This document shows, piece after piece, positions 1 through 13,742 of a stretch of 64,000 nt of DNA. The stretch spans positions 86,758,765 through 86,822,764 of the forward strand of contig CM067081.1 in the NCBI GenBank assembly GCA_034008185.1, given 5' to 3'. Made by a program: the position numbers and the translations under genes. The stretch's first letter is position 1. Every line of letters begins with the position of its first letter. This stretch comes from Gorsachius magnificus. Taxonomy: Eukaryota > Chordata > Aves > Pelecaniformes > Ardeidae. The notes under the pieces were generated by a model. It had not been told where the DNA came from. It did no database searches and was given only the letters and a program-made list of their open reading frames with translations.

Positions 1-2499
1 GGTTTTTTGAAAGGACAGAGGCAAAGTCTGTCAGCTTTAGATATTTTAAATAATAAAACAATAACCTTGAGAGAATGTAGTGTATTAAACTACTCTGAAC
101 TAAAACTAATACTTGCAAATGGTAAAATCACATGAAAAGCAGCACATGAATTCATTAATTAACCTTGGGGATAAACAACCTTGAATGTCCATACATGAGA
201 AAAAGTAATACAGTACATTAAAAAAAAAAGTATAAGTATACTTTCTTTAAATCACTTTGGCTGGTAACAAATCAGTTGGAAAAGTACGGCTATCAAGAAG
301 AAAAACCTGCCTGTTTTTTTTAAAGAGATACACACATGACTTCCTTTCACACAAACTGTTTTTGTGGCATACAGTCTAAGTTGGCACAACACGTTTTTTT
401 TCTTAAATCCTTTTAGGGTTGACCACCTTTTCTATAAGAAGAAAAAAAAAGTTATTTTGCTCTGAAAACCAGTGTTTCAATCTCTTAGAACATACGTTAA
501 GCAAATTTCACCAGGCAGCAAAATCAATACTGAGCAGCTTGTCCTTCAAATGCTACTTAGTCGTTACCGTTAGTACAGATGGCAGCAGCAATAATGCCTA
601 CATTTTGGTCATCTAAAGCTCTCCCTGACAAAAAGATTCCTGCAATGTCTTCTCAGGCTGTAGCACCTCTATTGTTTGCTGCATGCCTTTGATTTTTTGG
701 CAAAGGGAAATACTTTAGCTCTGCAAATATTATTTGCTTGTGCCACAGAACTTTGTTCTTTCTTGCAGAATTATAAATCATTGAACAATAGTCTCTTCCC
801 TAGTAGTCAAGAGATGCAAATACCTTCCCTCACTGCAGGCTTGTTTGTTACAGCTTGATCTGGGCAGGCAGTCTGAAGCGATGGACAAGCTAAATCTGGC
901 GCCTCACTTTCACTGTCATCCTACCAAAAAGCCTCAGCATTGGAGGACCCTGGAGATCAAAACTCAAGACACTGCCAGAGAACAACAAGGTTTGGGAAGG
1001 CAGACGGTGGCAGCAGCCACCGCCTGTCACTGGGGCAGCACCTCTTCTGGGGGCAACACAGCGGGAAGGAGCATTTTACTTTGGGACACAGAGGTAAGAT
1101 TCTTTATATCCCTATGAACAAGATGTGGGCCCCAGGACCAAGATGTAGATGTAAATTAAGATAGCGTCAGTTAATGATTTGTGTTAGTAGCTGTTGCAAT
1201 TGCTACAAAATTGGTAGGTTGGGTCCCAGAATAAAAAAAAAAAAAAAAAAGTCTCATTCTCTTCTGCAACAGACCCAAATCCCATCCACACTGCTGTCTG
1301 TAAAACAACAAACAGATCTTTTACACCGCATCATGCATTATCTTCTAGCAGCCAAATCAAATAAAATTACATATTTGGCCGAGACCACTCTGTACTGCCA
1401 TGCTTGGGCATTAGTGTTCCGGTGTCAACAACTGACCACAAGCGCTTACATCTGCCCGTGCCGGTCCATGTTCTATAACATGACCCATCTGATATCATCT
1501 TTAATTATACCACATGCTGCCTTTTCTGTGGACTCCCAATCTCATACAGTGTGAAAAATAAATGGTGTCCTGCTCTACATAATGAGTGAAGCTTTCTTGC
1601 AACATTTGCCTCTGAAGTTAGAAAGTATAAAGTAGGAAAACAGAAGAAGAAAAACAGTCTGGGAAGAGTGCAAGTGACTTGGACAGACTTCCTTACACTT
1701 TAGAGAAGACGGGGGGGGGGGAGGGGGGGGGAAGTCACACATATAAATTCTGAGCATTGACTGGTTTTCTTCCTTCTCTTCCATGCGAAACATGAAAAAA
1801 AGAGAGACCCAAGACCTAGAAGTGCTTGACTGCTCAACCACAACAGTTTACTGTGGGAGCTGTGACTGCTGAGCACAGAAGGAGGGCGAGGAACAGCAAA
1901 CACAGGCATTCCCAGCTCCCTCCTTGGCTCCCTGCACAGCATTACCTCAGAGAAGTCAAAGACTTGGATTAATCTTCTCACTCCATAAATTTGGGATAAT
2001 AATACTTCCTTATCTCCCAAAGCAATTGCAAAGCTACTTTTAGAAACTACGGTGGCTTAGGACAAGAGGGAAATTAATTCCCTCTTACGCCCCAGGTTCA
2101 GATGGCTTGCCATCCACAAAGCAAAGGCCCCGTATCAGATAATTAAGGTTAAAGCAGCTGCCTAACACCTTAATCACCACTCATCTCATACGTCGAACCA
2201 GGGAGCAGTCATGTGAAGGAAGAGCAGCCAGACCCACCCTGACACCTACACACGAGGCCAAGAGCTAAGGTCACGGCCACCAGCCTTGGCCCCAACATCT
2301 CCTGGTGCTGGGGGACTTGATCCTACGCCACATGCAACTCCACACGCCGCAGCAGCCTCCACCGCATCTCACACACAGCCTCTTCACCCTTGGAAATTAA
2401 AAGTTATGTTCACCAAGCAATGAGGAGGGACCTTAACAGGAGCCGTGCCTATGTAAGGGCTCGGAGCAAGGCGTTCACACTCGATACCAGCTCAACCAG
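1..2499. other. Intergenic or intronic sequence, no gene recognised
   Basis: AT-rich to mixed sequence with a poly-A run near 1231-1250 and the poly-G tract at 1711-1731. No open frame resembles a known protein. It could be an intron of a minus-strand gene starting in the adjacent CpG island. Confidence 0.4.
1711..1731 (+). repeat. Poly-G tract with one A interruption
   Basis: Twenty-one bases, all G except one A at 1722, in otherwise unremarkable sequence. Confidence 0.9.
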
Positions 2500-3680
2500 T
2501 TTGCTGCCCAGGTTGGCCAACCAGCACAGGCAGGCCCAGGCACCGCTGAAAATGAGGTTTATAAAATCGCTCCCTCCCCGCTCTCTACTTCGGGGCAAAC
2601 CCAAGCTGCCGCCCTCCCTGGCGGCACCGCCGGCGGCCAAGGAAATCGTGGCGGCACACGCGGCTGCCGGGCGAGCCCGACCGGCCGCACAAAAGCCACC
2701 TCAGGCAAACGCCTCCCGGAAGGGGCACGCCGGAGACCCCGGGGGAGACCCGCTCTGCGTCCCCCCGAAAGGAGCCGCCAACAGCCCGCTCCCTCCGGCG
2801 CCGGCACCCCCGCGGCTCCCGCCGAGGATAACCCGCCTCAGCCCCCCGCGGGGCCGGGGCCAGCACCTCTCCGCGCCCCCCTGCGGCCCCGTGCCCGGCC
2901 CTGGCCCGAGATGGCGGCTGGACCCTCCCGCCGCCGCCACCGCCCCCTCAGCACCGCGCCAGCCAGCACCTGCCGGGCGGCGGGGAGCGACCCTCGCCTG
3001 CCGCCTCCTGGGGCTCCAGCAGCCCCGGCCCGGGGCGGGAAGGGACGGCGCCAGAGGTGGCGGAGGGAGGGAGGGAGGGAGGGAGGGAGGGAAGGCGAGC
3101 AGGCAGGCGAGCCGCCGTCCTCCGGCACCTTGCGGGGCCGCGGCCCCCTCCTCGCCCGCGGGGCCCCCCCCCGCGTCCTCCGCCGCCGGGGCTCAGCTCC
3201 TCTCCGTGGCGCCCAGCGGCCGCCGCACAGGCGCACTGCCCGCCCCGCGGCACCTGACACCGCGCGGCGGGCGGGGAGGAGCGGGAGCGGGGCCGGGCAC
3301 GGCGGCCGGCGGCAGCCTGGTGCCGCTCGGCGGCGGCTCCGGCTCGCGCGGCGGGGGAGGCCTGGCCTACCGCCCTGCGTGCGGCCCACCCGTGGCCAGG
3401 GCGGGGGTGCCCGGGGGGGGCCGGCCCCCCCCCCGGCCGGCGGCACCGCCTGCCTGTCGCCTTGCGCCGTGGGCAACGCGCCCTCCGGCTTGCCGCGAGG
3501 CCCTGCCGTTTTTTCCAGATTTTTCCATCCAGGAGGTCGCGGGCGGTGTTTGCAGCCACGCGCCGCCTCGGCTGACTCGATGGCACCGGAGAAGGGCACA
3601 AGCCCGCCCTGGTCCGGCGGCTGCTGGCCTTTCCCCCCCCAGGGTCGGTCCTAGGCGCAGGCCTGTGGGTGGCCCATCAG
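2500..3680. promoter_or_regulatory. Orphan CpG island
   Basis: This stretch of about 1.2 kb is strongly GC- and CpG-rich, with open frames in most readings, as expected from GC content. It looks like a promoter island. In human synteny MAP7D2 lies downstream of EIF1AX on the same strand, so its promoter is a candidate here. However, I could not recognise a MAP7D2 first exon on the minus strand, so the assignment is positional only. A (GGGA)n tract sits at 3063-3093. Confidence 0.6.
3063..3093 (+). repeat. (GGGA)n tract, G-quadruplex-prone
   Basis: About seven GGGA units in the CpG island. Four or more G3 tracts with one-base loops fit a G-quadruplex on the plus strand. Confidence 0.8.
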
Positions 3681-6600
3681 GCTGGGCAGGCCCTGCGGCG
3701 GCTGTACCAGTTTGTACCCAGTTTTAAAGAAAGAGAAATAAAGAAACGTCATCTTTTTCTTTTTTCTCCTAAGCATTGATATGCTAGCGGTCAGAAAAAA
3801 ACCCAGAATTTTAACACACGGCCTGCACATTTGTTTTGCTCTCGCCTTCCCGTTTTTGCTGGTTCGTGACGACGAGGGGACGCTCTGCAGGGCTGCAGGG
3901 ACGCACAGGGCCCCCGCGCGAGGCCTTGGGGCAGCTCCTGCTCCACTGCCTCAAAACATTGCCAGAACTGGTACTAGGCACCGAAAAACCTGATTGCTTC
4001 ATCTTCAATGCCAGTTTACCAAAACTGAAATTTTAAGAGATATTTAATCCTCCCATTTTCCATTCCTAGTCCTTTTGTTCGGTTCTTTTTGCTTAGTAAT
4101 TATATTCCTGTTATATTCTTCTTTCTCTGAAAATACAGACCATAGTCAATATAAGGGGGTGGCGGAGGAAAGTATTTTCCGTTCATTTTTTTTTGGAAAG
4201 CATTTGCTTTGATGTTCCTGATCTGTCTCCTAGTGAGTTGCTATTTCTAGTTAAGTGCAAATTATTCTGTTGGAGCACTGGTCAACAGTTTTGTCTTCCA
4301 TCTGTGCATTCAAGTGGTGGCCTTGTGTTTGGGTTCACACCCCTCAATAAAACTTTATTCCTAATGTTGCCTTACCAGTGACAGACTTAATTTTTGTTGT
4401 TTATAACTCTGCCAAATGTAAAAAGTGCCAACTGACATCTTCACGCCACCCGTTTCTCAGGGTAAACTTTCGACAAGGGGCTCCACTTAGAATTATTCTA
4501 TTTGCTTCTGTTTTGCTCGTGTTACGGAAGAAAAATCCTACCTTGTCTTACTATAGCTGTGCCTCGTGATTTCCAAGGGCTCCTTCGGCAGCAAAACCAA
4601 AAGAAAGGAGACTTTCCTGTAATCTTAATTAATTGTCAGCCTATCGGCGCCTGACGAACACAGGGGAAAGAACAGCTGGTCTCAGGGCAAGTTACGTGGG
4701 CTTAGCGCTGAGGGAAAGGGAGAGGATGAGTTTCCAGGACTGGGAATTAGGAAAGCAGGGAATGGATGTGGGGTATATGAAGGGAGAGGAAGAGATGGGG
4801 TATAGCCAGAAGGTGGAGAAGGGGGTATGAGGGTATCTGTGGGGAGGGGATGCGGGTGGGAGCTGGTGTGGTTGGGTGGCGAGGGAGGGGTAGGACCACA
4901 GGCGAATCTGCCTCGGGGAACGTGAGCCCGCTGGTGCTGGCTCTCGAGCGGTGGTTGAGCCCATAAGCACGGCGTGTCACACGGAGAAGTAAGTAGTCAC
5001 CTACGACTGCCATTTCCTCTGTTAGCTGGCTCACAGCCTCACCCACAGCCAGATTGGGAGTGAAAAAAGGGATCTGAAGGAAACTCTGTGGAAAACATTA
5101 AAGCTCCAAAGGCAAAACCCTCCTCTACAGTATTGTATGTAGTATGTGATACAAGTCAGTTTTTAAATTACCTTTGTGGAGTGTTTCTTCCACAAGGCTC
5201 GTGCCTCGTTCAATGCAAAGGATGTGTTTAATTAACGTACAGTTCTTCAATGCTTCTCTTCATTTTCATCATGTAAAGCAGAATCTTTCATGCCATATTC
5301 ACTGTACATTCTTCAAACCCTGCCTTGAAGGCAGGTTAATTAATTTCCATGATGGCTTTCCTGTGGTACTCTCATAACTCCTTCAAGCATTAATAAATTT
5401 AACTTTGTAACAGCCTTCTAAGTTGAAGTAGTACTATTACCATACTTTACACACAGGAAAGAACTAACAGAAGGTAATGTATCTGGAGTTCTTCGTCGTT
5501 GTTTGTTAATTCTTTTATGTTGTAGAGGTTGGCAGGTTCAGGTTGTTTTAATGCAGGGGATAGCGGATTTAATACAGCGTGCATCTACCAGCACCTAAGA
5601 AACCATACCCTAACCATTCTTGCTCAGGTTCAACTTTGAGTAATTTATGGATCTTTAAGCACCAGACCCAGTAGTGGGTTATTTAGAATCTACAAAGCTT
5701 TGGTATGCACTTACACCCAGGAGTTTCAGATGTATCTGTGTATCCTTCTTTATGACAAATAGCGGAACTCTGGGGCATTTTTTAATCTTCAATTTTTAAA
5801 AAGGAAGTTATGAACTGTTTAATTTTGCCCGTACTTCACAGAACGAGGTGGTTTTCTTGACCATAGCAGCTAAAGGGGCTTTTCCAGCTGCGATGGGACT
5901 ACAGCCAGTGTCTGCATGCTCAGAGCTGGAGATGTCACCATGTCCCTCTCTAAACCTCCACCCCCCACCTTGCTCTACTGTCCCTTCGTATCACGCTGAA
6001 GGAAACCATCCTAGAGGCGGTACTGTCACCAGGAGCAATGTGAGGCTCCACTTCTGAGTGATAGGGGAAGGAATGCGCAACCCGACAGCCCTCCAGCCTT
6101 GGGGAGCAGAGGAACGGGACTGGGGAGTTTCTCCTCACCCCCAGGACCAGGAGGGTGAATTACCACAGCGCTGCCTGTGAGGGCAGGGAGGCGGGCAGGG
6201 AGAAGCTGTGTGTGTGCTGGGCTGTGACCAGCCTCTTCCCATCAGCTCTCTGGCGTGAATTATAAGGCAACGCAAGGAATTCTCCCAAACACAATTTCAT
6301 CTCTGTAAGGCACGTCACATTGAGCCCTGTGATTGGGAAGGTGTTTTAGTGCAGATGCTTTAGTTATTCTGCTTGCTTTTTCTGATGCCCAGGTTTGTGC
6401 AAATACTCATACCTGAGCTACTGTGGGTGTTGGTCAACCTAAGTCGGAAAATCTCAGAGGTCAGTCTGCAGAGAGGTAAAGTCTTAAAGTCAGTTCAGGA
6501 TGCAGGCAGAAAGAAGCTGGAGGGACTGCTAATTTCATGACCGTAACAGACATTAAAATAAAAATTGTCAAAAGTGTAAACTAATTTTGAAAAGCTTGGC

Positions 6601-9409
6601 TTCTTTTTTCAGTGTTTTTTATATCTCTTGGCTGTATCTACGCAACCAAAGCCGTCTCTCCCTAGGAATGCTTCTGAGGGAAAACAGAACAACGAGCCCT
6701 GAGTGAACTGGCCAAATCCACAACGTAACACATCTAGGATGGTCCACAGTTTCTGCTCTATTTTGCCATTTTGAATCAATAGCCGACAACTCGAGAACCC
6801 AAAACAGTGAGGCAATCAGCATGGCTGCTTGTGGTATTTCAGTAAGAGCGATTGGCCCAGCCTCACACAAACACAGGCAGTATGTGTCTGCTTTGACTTC
6901 AGAATCATCTTTCCTTTCCTGAAACTCCTGGAAGTCCAGTGCCTTATAACTTGTGAAAGAAACAAAGTGCTCGCACCAAAGTATTTTTACAGACAATACA
7001 AAGTCATCTGAAGAGAAGCATTCCTCTTCATCAGGTAAGATCGTGTCCTCCGAGAAAAACGGAACATGATGCAGAAGTTACAGAGTGTTTTAACACATAA
7101 TCAGAATCTGAAGAAAGGTGGTGGGTATAACTGATTATGGTTATTCCTGATTGTTGAAATATTAAGTCACCACCTTAAGCATTCCCCTAAAATAGATTAT
7201 AAATCATAATTGAACCTAGAGAGTTCTTGAGAAATTGGGTTTGCCAATGACAGAAATGCTCATGGACTAATTGACTGATAAGAAATCTTCCTCATGAGGG
7301 AACAGTCTTACACAAAAAATTCTCAGGCACAAGTCAGTAAACTGAGACACAGTGTGATAACTGAGAAAATCTTTTTTTCCCAGTCACTTGAAACCTTTCT
7401 ATAAAATGTGTTGGCGGTGGGTGTCAGTCTTGAAGCTAGATATCAACAGCAAAATGGTGCTCTGTTTCAAAACCACAATTTTGAAATCAAAAGTCATGGA
7501 TGTGTTTCTAAAGGACTTCCACCTTTTAGTCATGAATGACTTTATAAGATACAGCTGAATTTGCCCCGGTGAAATGGCTTAAATTTCCCTTTGTCTCCCA
7601 CTGTCTAAGAAGCCATGGGCAGAATATGTGCAGGAATTAAACTATCTTTGTAGGTTACCTTGATTGAAGAGCAGGACCAATGTGCAGCTCAGTCTGGCAA
7701 AGCTTGAACTACATCTGTCGGCTTTATTTTTATCTACTTACATAGCTAAGAAGTGTCATTCGGTGAATAATATCAGCCTAACGTTAAAATAATTGTTTGG
7801 ATGAATCATAATGGATTGCTTTTGTATTTGTCACTTGGCATGCAAAAAGTATATTAGTTCTCCTCCCCATGAAAATATATATTAACCCCACACACACTGT
7901 TAAATCACACATCTTCTACCCTGATATCCTGTGCTGTATATGATTTTTTATACTCCCAGAATGCCTTGAACTAGGGGCATATTCTCACTTGCCTCACACA
8001 TTTACGTTATCTTTTGAAGTTCAGACGGAGCTATTTGACTTGAAAGAGGTTGACGCTAATGGGGTCAATCTTCACAAAAGTAAGTGAAAACAGAGAAAGA
8101 GAGGAGCACTCTCATCAACCTTGTCCTTCATTATTTACTGACAGCACAGGCGTTTTAAGTCATGTACAAACACAGCCCTGCCTACACACCCTGCTTTCCT
8201 GAGCACGGTAACGGGATAAACAGTAGTGGAATGCAGCACAAACCTATTTCACATCTGATTTACATTGAGTATTTTTTCATCAATGTTTCATTGAAAGGGT
8301 GATATATTTTATTTCTCCATTCTCCCATAAATAAGGTCTTCCTTATCCACCACCAAAAACCCGCTCTTCTCCAGATTTAAAACCTTGCGAGCCATGAATC
8401 TTAAGAGCTGTGTTATTAATTGCTTCACAGATTTGTGGCCAGGTATCATTGGGGGATACGGACGAGTTAGATTTTGGTGAGTTTTGGATGGCTTTTGATT
8501 CTGGGATTAAACTAAAGGTTCTTCGCTGTGGTATTAGGCACAGAAAAGGCAAAAGCTCTGTTAGCTTTTCATGCTTTAACAGGATGTGACACAGTCTCAG
8601 CATTTGCTGGGAGAGGCAGGAGAAGATAAGTCTTGCTTAGGAAGGAAAGAATGTCTGCCCTGCAGCCATAGAAACGTTTCTCCGTTTCTCTTCACCACCT
8701 GCTGAAGTGATTGATATTTGCCTGAAGGATTTGCAATTATTTGTAGTATTTTTGTTTAACTTCACCAGCAGACTTTGCCAGGAAGAGGAGCATTCCTTCC
8801 CCAGCAGTACATTGACTCGTATAAGGGAAGATTATGTTGTATTCGTGTATGATAGAAGCATGGACACGAACATATCTACATCGGATTGATAATGAGCGGT
8901 TCTCAAGGTTATGGAATATCAAATCCTAAGATATTTCTACTCTGATTGAATGCCTAAAATAGCAGTAAACTAATTAAGTTTAGTTATCATTGAATAATTA
9001 ATTATACTGCATCAAATGGCAGACAGTCAGTAGAGAATTATTTTTTTACTTTTTTGGATGAACTAGCAAACTGTTTGTAAGGAATTAAGTGACCTTGAAG
9101 GGAAGGGAAGTCACGGCTGCCATGGGGATACAAAGCCCCTGGAATATATAGACCAGGTAGGTCCAAGAAGCCAGGTGGTCTTGAAACTACATAAATTTAT
9201 GAGCAATACTGCATGTGCATGGAGGACTCTGCCTCACACTCGCAGTGAGACCATTCGCGTGCTCCGTGCTCACCCCTTCACAAATGACTGGTAAGCCCAG
9301 TGCCTCAACCTTTCTGACCACTGTCTGTAAGATAACTCTGGGAGAAACATAACTGGAGGAGTCAGTGTGGTTTTGGTCTGCTTCTGTAACTACCTGTTAA
9401 GAATCTACA
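3681..9409. other. Intergenic sequence, nothing recognised
   Basis: Unique-looking, mostly AT-rich sequence. A purine-rich stretch occurs at about 4720-4890 on the plus strand. Short open frames show no familiar domain. Confidence 0.4.
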
Positions 9410-11031
9410 AGAGACCCAGATGTGACTCTGTAGGAGAAGATCAGGTTCGTGACCACCTGAGGAACCTGAACGCACATAAGTCCATGGGACCTGATGAGAT
9501 GCATCCCAGAGTCCTGAGGGAATTGGCCCATGTAGTCGCCAAGCCACTCTCCATGATATTTGAAAAGTCATGGCAGTCAGGTGAAATCCCTGGTGACTGG
9601 AAGAAGGGAAACACTGTGCCCATTTTCAAAAAGGGTAGAAAGGAAAATCCCAGTAACTACCGACCTGTCAGCCTCACCTCTGTGCCTGGGAAGATCATGC
9701 AACAGATCCTCCTAGAAGCTATGCTAAGGCACATGGAGGCGAGGGAGATAATTCGAGATAGCCAGCCTGGCTTCACCAAGGGCAAGTCCTGCCTGACGAA
9801 CCTAGTGACTTTGTATGACGGTGTGACAACAACAGTGGACAAAGGAAAACCAATGGATGTCATCTATCTGGACTTCTGCAAAGCCTTTGACACGGTCCTC
9901 CACAACATCCTTCTCTCTAAATTGGAGAGCTATGGATTTGATGGGTGGACTGTTCGGTGGATAAGGAACTGGCTGGATGGTCACATCCAGAGACTAGTCG
10001 TCAATGGCTCGATGTCCAGATGGAGATCGATGATGAGTGGTGTCCCTCAGGGGTCCGTACTGGGACCGGTGCTGTTTAACGTTTTCATCAATGACTTAGA
10101 CAGCGAGATCGAGTGCACCCTCGGCAAGTTTGTGGATGACACCAAACTGAGTGGTGCGGTTGACACACCAGAAGGACGGGATGTCATCCAGAGAGACCTG
10201 GACAGGCTGGAGAGGTGGGCCTGTGTGAACATCATGAGGTTCAACAAGGCCAAGTGCAAGATCCTGCACCTGGGTCAGGGTAACCCCTGGTATCAATACA
10301 GGCTGGGGGAAGAAAGGATCGAGAGCAGCCCTGCTGAGAGGGACTTGGGGGTGCTGGTGGATGAAAAGCTGGACATGAGCCGGCAATGTGCGCTGGCAGC
10401 CCAGAAGGCCAACCCTATCCTGGGCTGCATCAAAAGCAGCGCGTGGCCAGCAGGTCAAGGGAGGTGATTCTGCCCCTCTACTCTGCCCTGGTGAGACCTC
10501 ACCTAGAGTACTGCATCCAGCTCTGGAGCCCTCAGCACAAGAAGGACATGGAACTGTTGGAGCGGGTCCAGAGGAGGGCTACAAAAATGATCGGAGGGCT
10601 GGAGCACCTCTCTTACGAGGACAGGCTGAGAGACTTGGGGTTGTTCAGCCTGGAGAAGAGAAGGCTGCGGGGAGACCTGATTACGGCCTTTCAGTACCTA
10701 AAGGGGGCCTATAGGAAAGATGGGGACAATCTTTTTAGTAGGGCCAGCTGTGTCAGGACAAGGGGTAATGGTTTTAAACTAAACCAGGGTAGGTTTAGAC
10801 TGGATATAAGGAAGAAATTCTTTACAATGAGGGTGGTGAAACACTGGAACAGGTTGCCCAGAGAGGTAGTGGAGGCCCCATCCCTGGAAACATTCAAGGC
10901 CAGGTTGGATGGGGCTCTGAGCAACCTGATCTAGTTAGCGGTGTCCCTGCTCACTGCAGGGGGATTGGACTAGATGACCTCTAGGGGTCCTTTCCAACCT
11001 GAAACATTCTATGATTCTGTGATTCTATGAC
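9410..11031 (+). mobile_element. CR1 LINE, 5'-truncated (copy 1)
   Basis: Non-LTR retrotransposon. It starts within the linker before the reverse transcriptase and runs to the 3' end, closing with TTTCCAACC and ATTCTATG-like units (to about 11031). It contains the RT and the C-terminal part of ORF2. The sequence is well kept, so the insertion is fairly recent. Confidence 0.95.
9451..10934 (+). pseudogene. CR1 ORF2 (reverse transcriptase) with one frameshift
   Basis: The frame reads through RT motifs [31 protein letters not shown] (motif A Asp), [13 protein letters not shown] (motif B) and KFVDDTK (motif C) to about 10438. There the sequence AGCAGCGCGTGGCC has two bases more than the IKSSVASR reading of related copies. 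The protein resumes in another frame ([20 protein letters not shown]) and ends at a stop at 10932-10934. The endonuclease domain is absent through 5' truncation. Apart from the 2-bp insertion, I see no other break. Confidence 0.9.
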
Positions 11032-13599
11032 TTAAGAATATGCTTAATACCTGCCCAGTGTAGGAAAATAGAAGTTGAATTCTGACTGCTTTTACTTAAA
11101 GAGAGAGAAAGAACATTGTAGAAGATGAGGATTTTATTTACTTTCATAAACAATTTTCATTCTTCCTTACCTTCCACAGACTATGATATTTATTCATGCG
11201 TGTGACTTGGCACACTAAAGCATAGAGAATGTGACGCCGGTCACAGTGATTCTGTGGTTGCTTCAAAGCAAGATAAATCAGGCTGTGTCTGTAGATGCTT
11301 ACAGTCTAAAGGTTTCCTGGTTATTAAAAGAAAATCAATAATTTTGAAGCAAGCAGTGTTTGAAAAATGGTTGAGCTGAGCCTCCAATCAATGGGTATAA
11401 AATATTATACTGAACATTTTAACACAAAAGGGGAGGGTCTGTTGACAAAACTTGTTGGTCGAGAATTAAATGGATCCTGAGGCTGAGCTCCACTGACTTC
11501 ATGCAGCTACAACAAATTACACCATCTGCTTCTGAACAGAAAAATTAGTTATTTCAGTTTATAATGTATAAACATTCAACAAAGAAATCTGAAATATATA
11601 TGCTAAAAAGATAAAATAACAACTATACCGAAATCAGAGAGATATATTTAGCTAGTTGTCATACATTTCAAAACTTGAGCAAACAACAGCCATTAATCAA
11701 ACATTAACTTACCTTAATTTCACAGGTTAAAGATCACTCCCACGTACAATTAAGGATCAATTTTCTTCCTCCCTGCCAATCCAGCAATTCATGAATGTGC
11801 TGCTTCCCCTAGAGTTGAATTTTATGGGTGTTATAACTAAGCAAACATAGTGAATGCAGTTTGTAAATATTTACGAACTTCTGTAGCCAACATAAGAGAG
11901 ACCAAAATATAAAATAAAAAGATCTGGTAATTGCTAGTGGGTTAATAAAAATAGGCATGACAGATTCTGTGGAAATAATGTAAAAGACAGTACCAAATGC
12001 ATCATATTGGTTTTGCAGTCGTTTAGTGTATTTTCTGAATTCTAGCTCTTCAACAATTTACTCTTCCCACCCCCTGTCCCTTGAAAATCAGGTCTAATTA
12101 CATCTAGTGTGTGTCTTGTAATTTCCTTCTCTCTTTTTTTTTTTATTTCTACTGCATATCAGAATGTTCAAAGTTTGTTTTTAACTTAATTTGTGATGAT
12201 TGTGAGAGAAATTATTTACTCTGCCTTCAAGCTCAATTTGAAGATACGACCTGATGCAACTAACCCAACTAGTTAGAAAAAAATGAAGACGGCTAAGCCC
12301 AGCATTTCTATTCAGTGATAATCCTGCCATTTCAGAATCTCTTTTCATTCCAAATCAGTTAAAAATAATGGAAATCACTTAGTTGTGGTTCAAAAATGTT
12401 TAAGGATTCTGCATATTTCTTCCTAGCCATATGATAGAAAGTTTTCATAGCGCTCTTGCCTATCATGTTACTGCAGTGTAGTGATCTGTTAGCACACCTA
12501 GGAATAGGTAGGCCTTCCAGTCTGAGGACTTAAACTTTTCCATATTTATAGGGTTACTAAGGGTACTTCTTTTCTTTTCAAAATGACATGACAGAGATCT
12601 ACATCCCTCTCTAAATCCAACCCCTAGGCTCTCTTGGATACTGCAGGCTCTCTGTATTTTTTTCTCTGTATTTTTTCTACCATTCTCTAAATGATTTTAA
12701 CTTGTGATCCATCTTATACCATCTTATACATACCCTTTTCTTCCATCTTTTCTATACATCCCTTTTCTTTCTCTGAAGTCATCAATGCATAATGCTATTT
12801 CACCATCTTATTTTTCTCTTCTATCTTTCCTAAATGATGCATATACTTCCATGCTGATACTGCAGCCACAACTGCTAAATCCTGCTCAGCTCTCTATACT
12901 AGCTAGTTTCACACTGACTCAGTTGCTCTGGATCCTCTGTTTCATTGTACCAGTGTAACAGCTTCATGCTGGCCACCACGAGAGGCTAATTTTTAGCCAG
13001 TACTTTCCCACTCTGTGCTAGCTAGCAAGCGCTCTTATCAGTATTGGCACTTTCATTCCTCTGACCCTCTGATATTTCTTTCTCACTACATTATCGTCAT
13101 ACAGATTAAATGAGCCTTTTCCAGCTTTGTTCCCTACTTTTAAATTTAATCTCTTATCAATCAGATTAGCCTTGATCCCAGCCCAGGACTCTAACTATTC
13201 AGTGTGTGATCCTCTTCCAAGAATGTTTCCTGGTGGCAGACCAACCCTAAACCTTCCTTTAGGGTGATCTGTTGGTCTTCACTGTCTAGTTGCATTTTTC
13301 CTCTAAATCTTTAAGGACCAGAATAATTCAATTTTTATTGATATTTGTATTAACCACATTTAACTGGGTTGTAATTTCAGACGTATTTTCCATGTCTTCC
13401 TACTAACAGACAATTGCTTCTGCAGTTGGAGCAATTTTTCCATGTTCATTCATGAGTCTTGACCTGCTGGAGCAAAAGTGTACAAGAGTCAGAAACCCCG
13501 TCTCCTATGTGGTTTCGATTAGCCAAACTAAATAAAATCATCCTAATGTCTTAAGTAAACAACTACCGCTTGATAGACACCAAAAAAAAGCAGTGTTAG
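11032..13599. other. Intergenic AT-rich sequence with one duplicated block
   Basis: No gene is recognised. The block at 11558-11837 recurs at 20486-20770 and is annotated separately. Confidence 0.5.
11558..11837 (+). repeat. 280-bp block, copy A
   Basis: From TTTATAATGTATAAACATTC to GTTATAAC this block aligns along its whole length with 20486-20770, same orientation, with scattered substitutions and small indels. Copy A sits in unique-looking sequence. It has no LTR ends, poly-A tail or CR1 tail. It could be a low-copy repeat, or the source of a templated insertion. Confidence 0.9.
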
Positions 13600-13742
13600 G
13601 TACTTAGTGTCAAAATCAGGAAGGCCAAAGCCAAGCTGGAGCTGAGACGGCTGAGGGGCGCTGGTAGGAACAAGGCAGATTCTGTGAGAATGCTAATCGG
13701 AAAAGCAAGTTCCAGGAAAATGGACTTTGGCTGCTGGAGGCC
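13600..13742 (+). mobile_element. Old CR1 (copy 2), left part
   Basis: The sequence around AGGCCAAAGCCAAGCTGGAG matches the CR1 linker upstream of the RT. It is cut by the LTR at 13743. The right part resumes at 17592 with the following CR1 segment, so both belong to one element. Confidence 0.8.

Noticed and set aside
2390..3727. 445-codon plus-strand open frame across the CpG island
   Set aside because: Composition is Pro/Ala/Arg/Gly-rich with overlapping open frames on both strands, as GC-rich DNA produces by chance. No domain is recognised.
6619..6996. 125-codon minus-strand open frame
   Set aside because: No familiar motif or exon boundary signals, and overlapping open frames on both strands.
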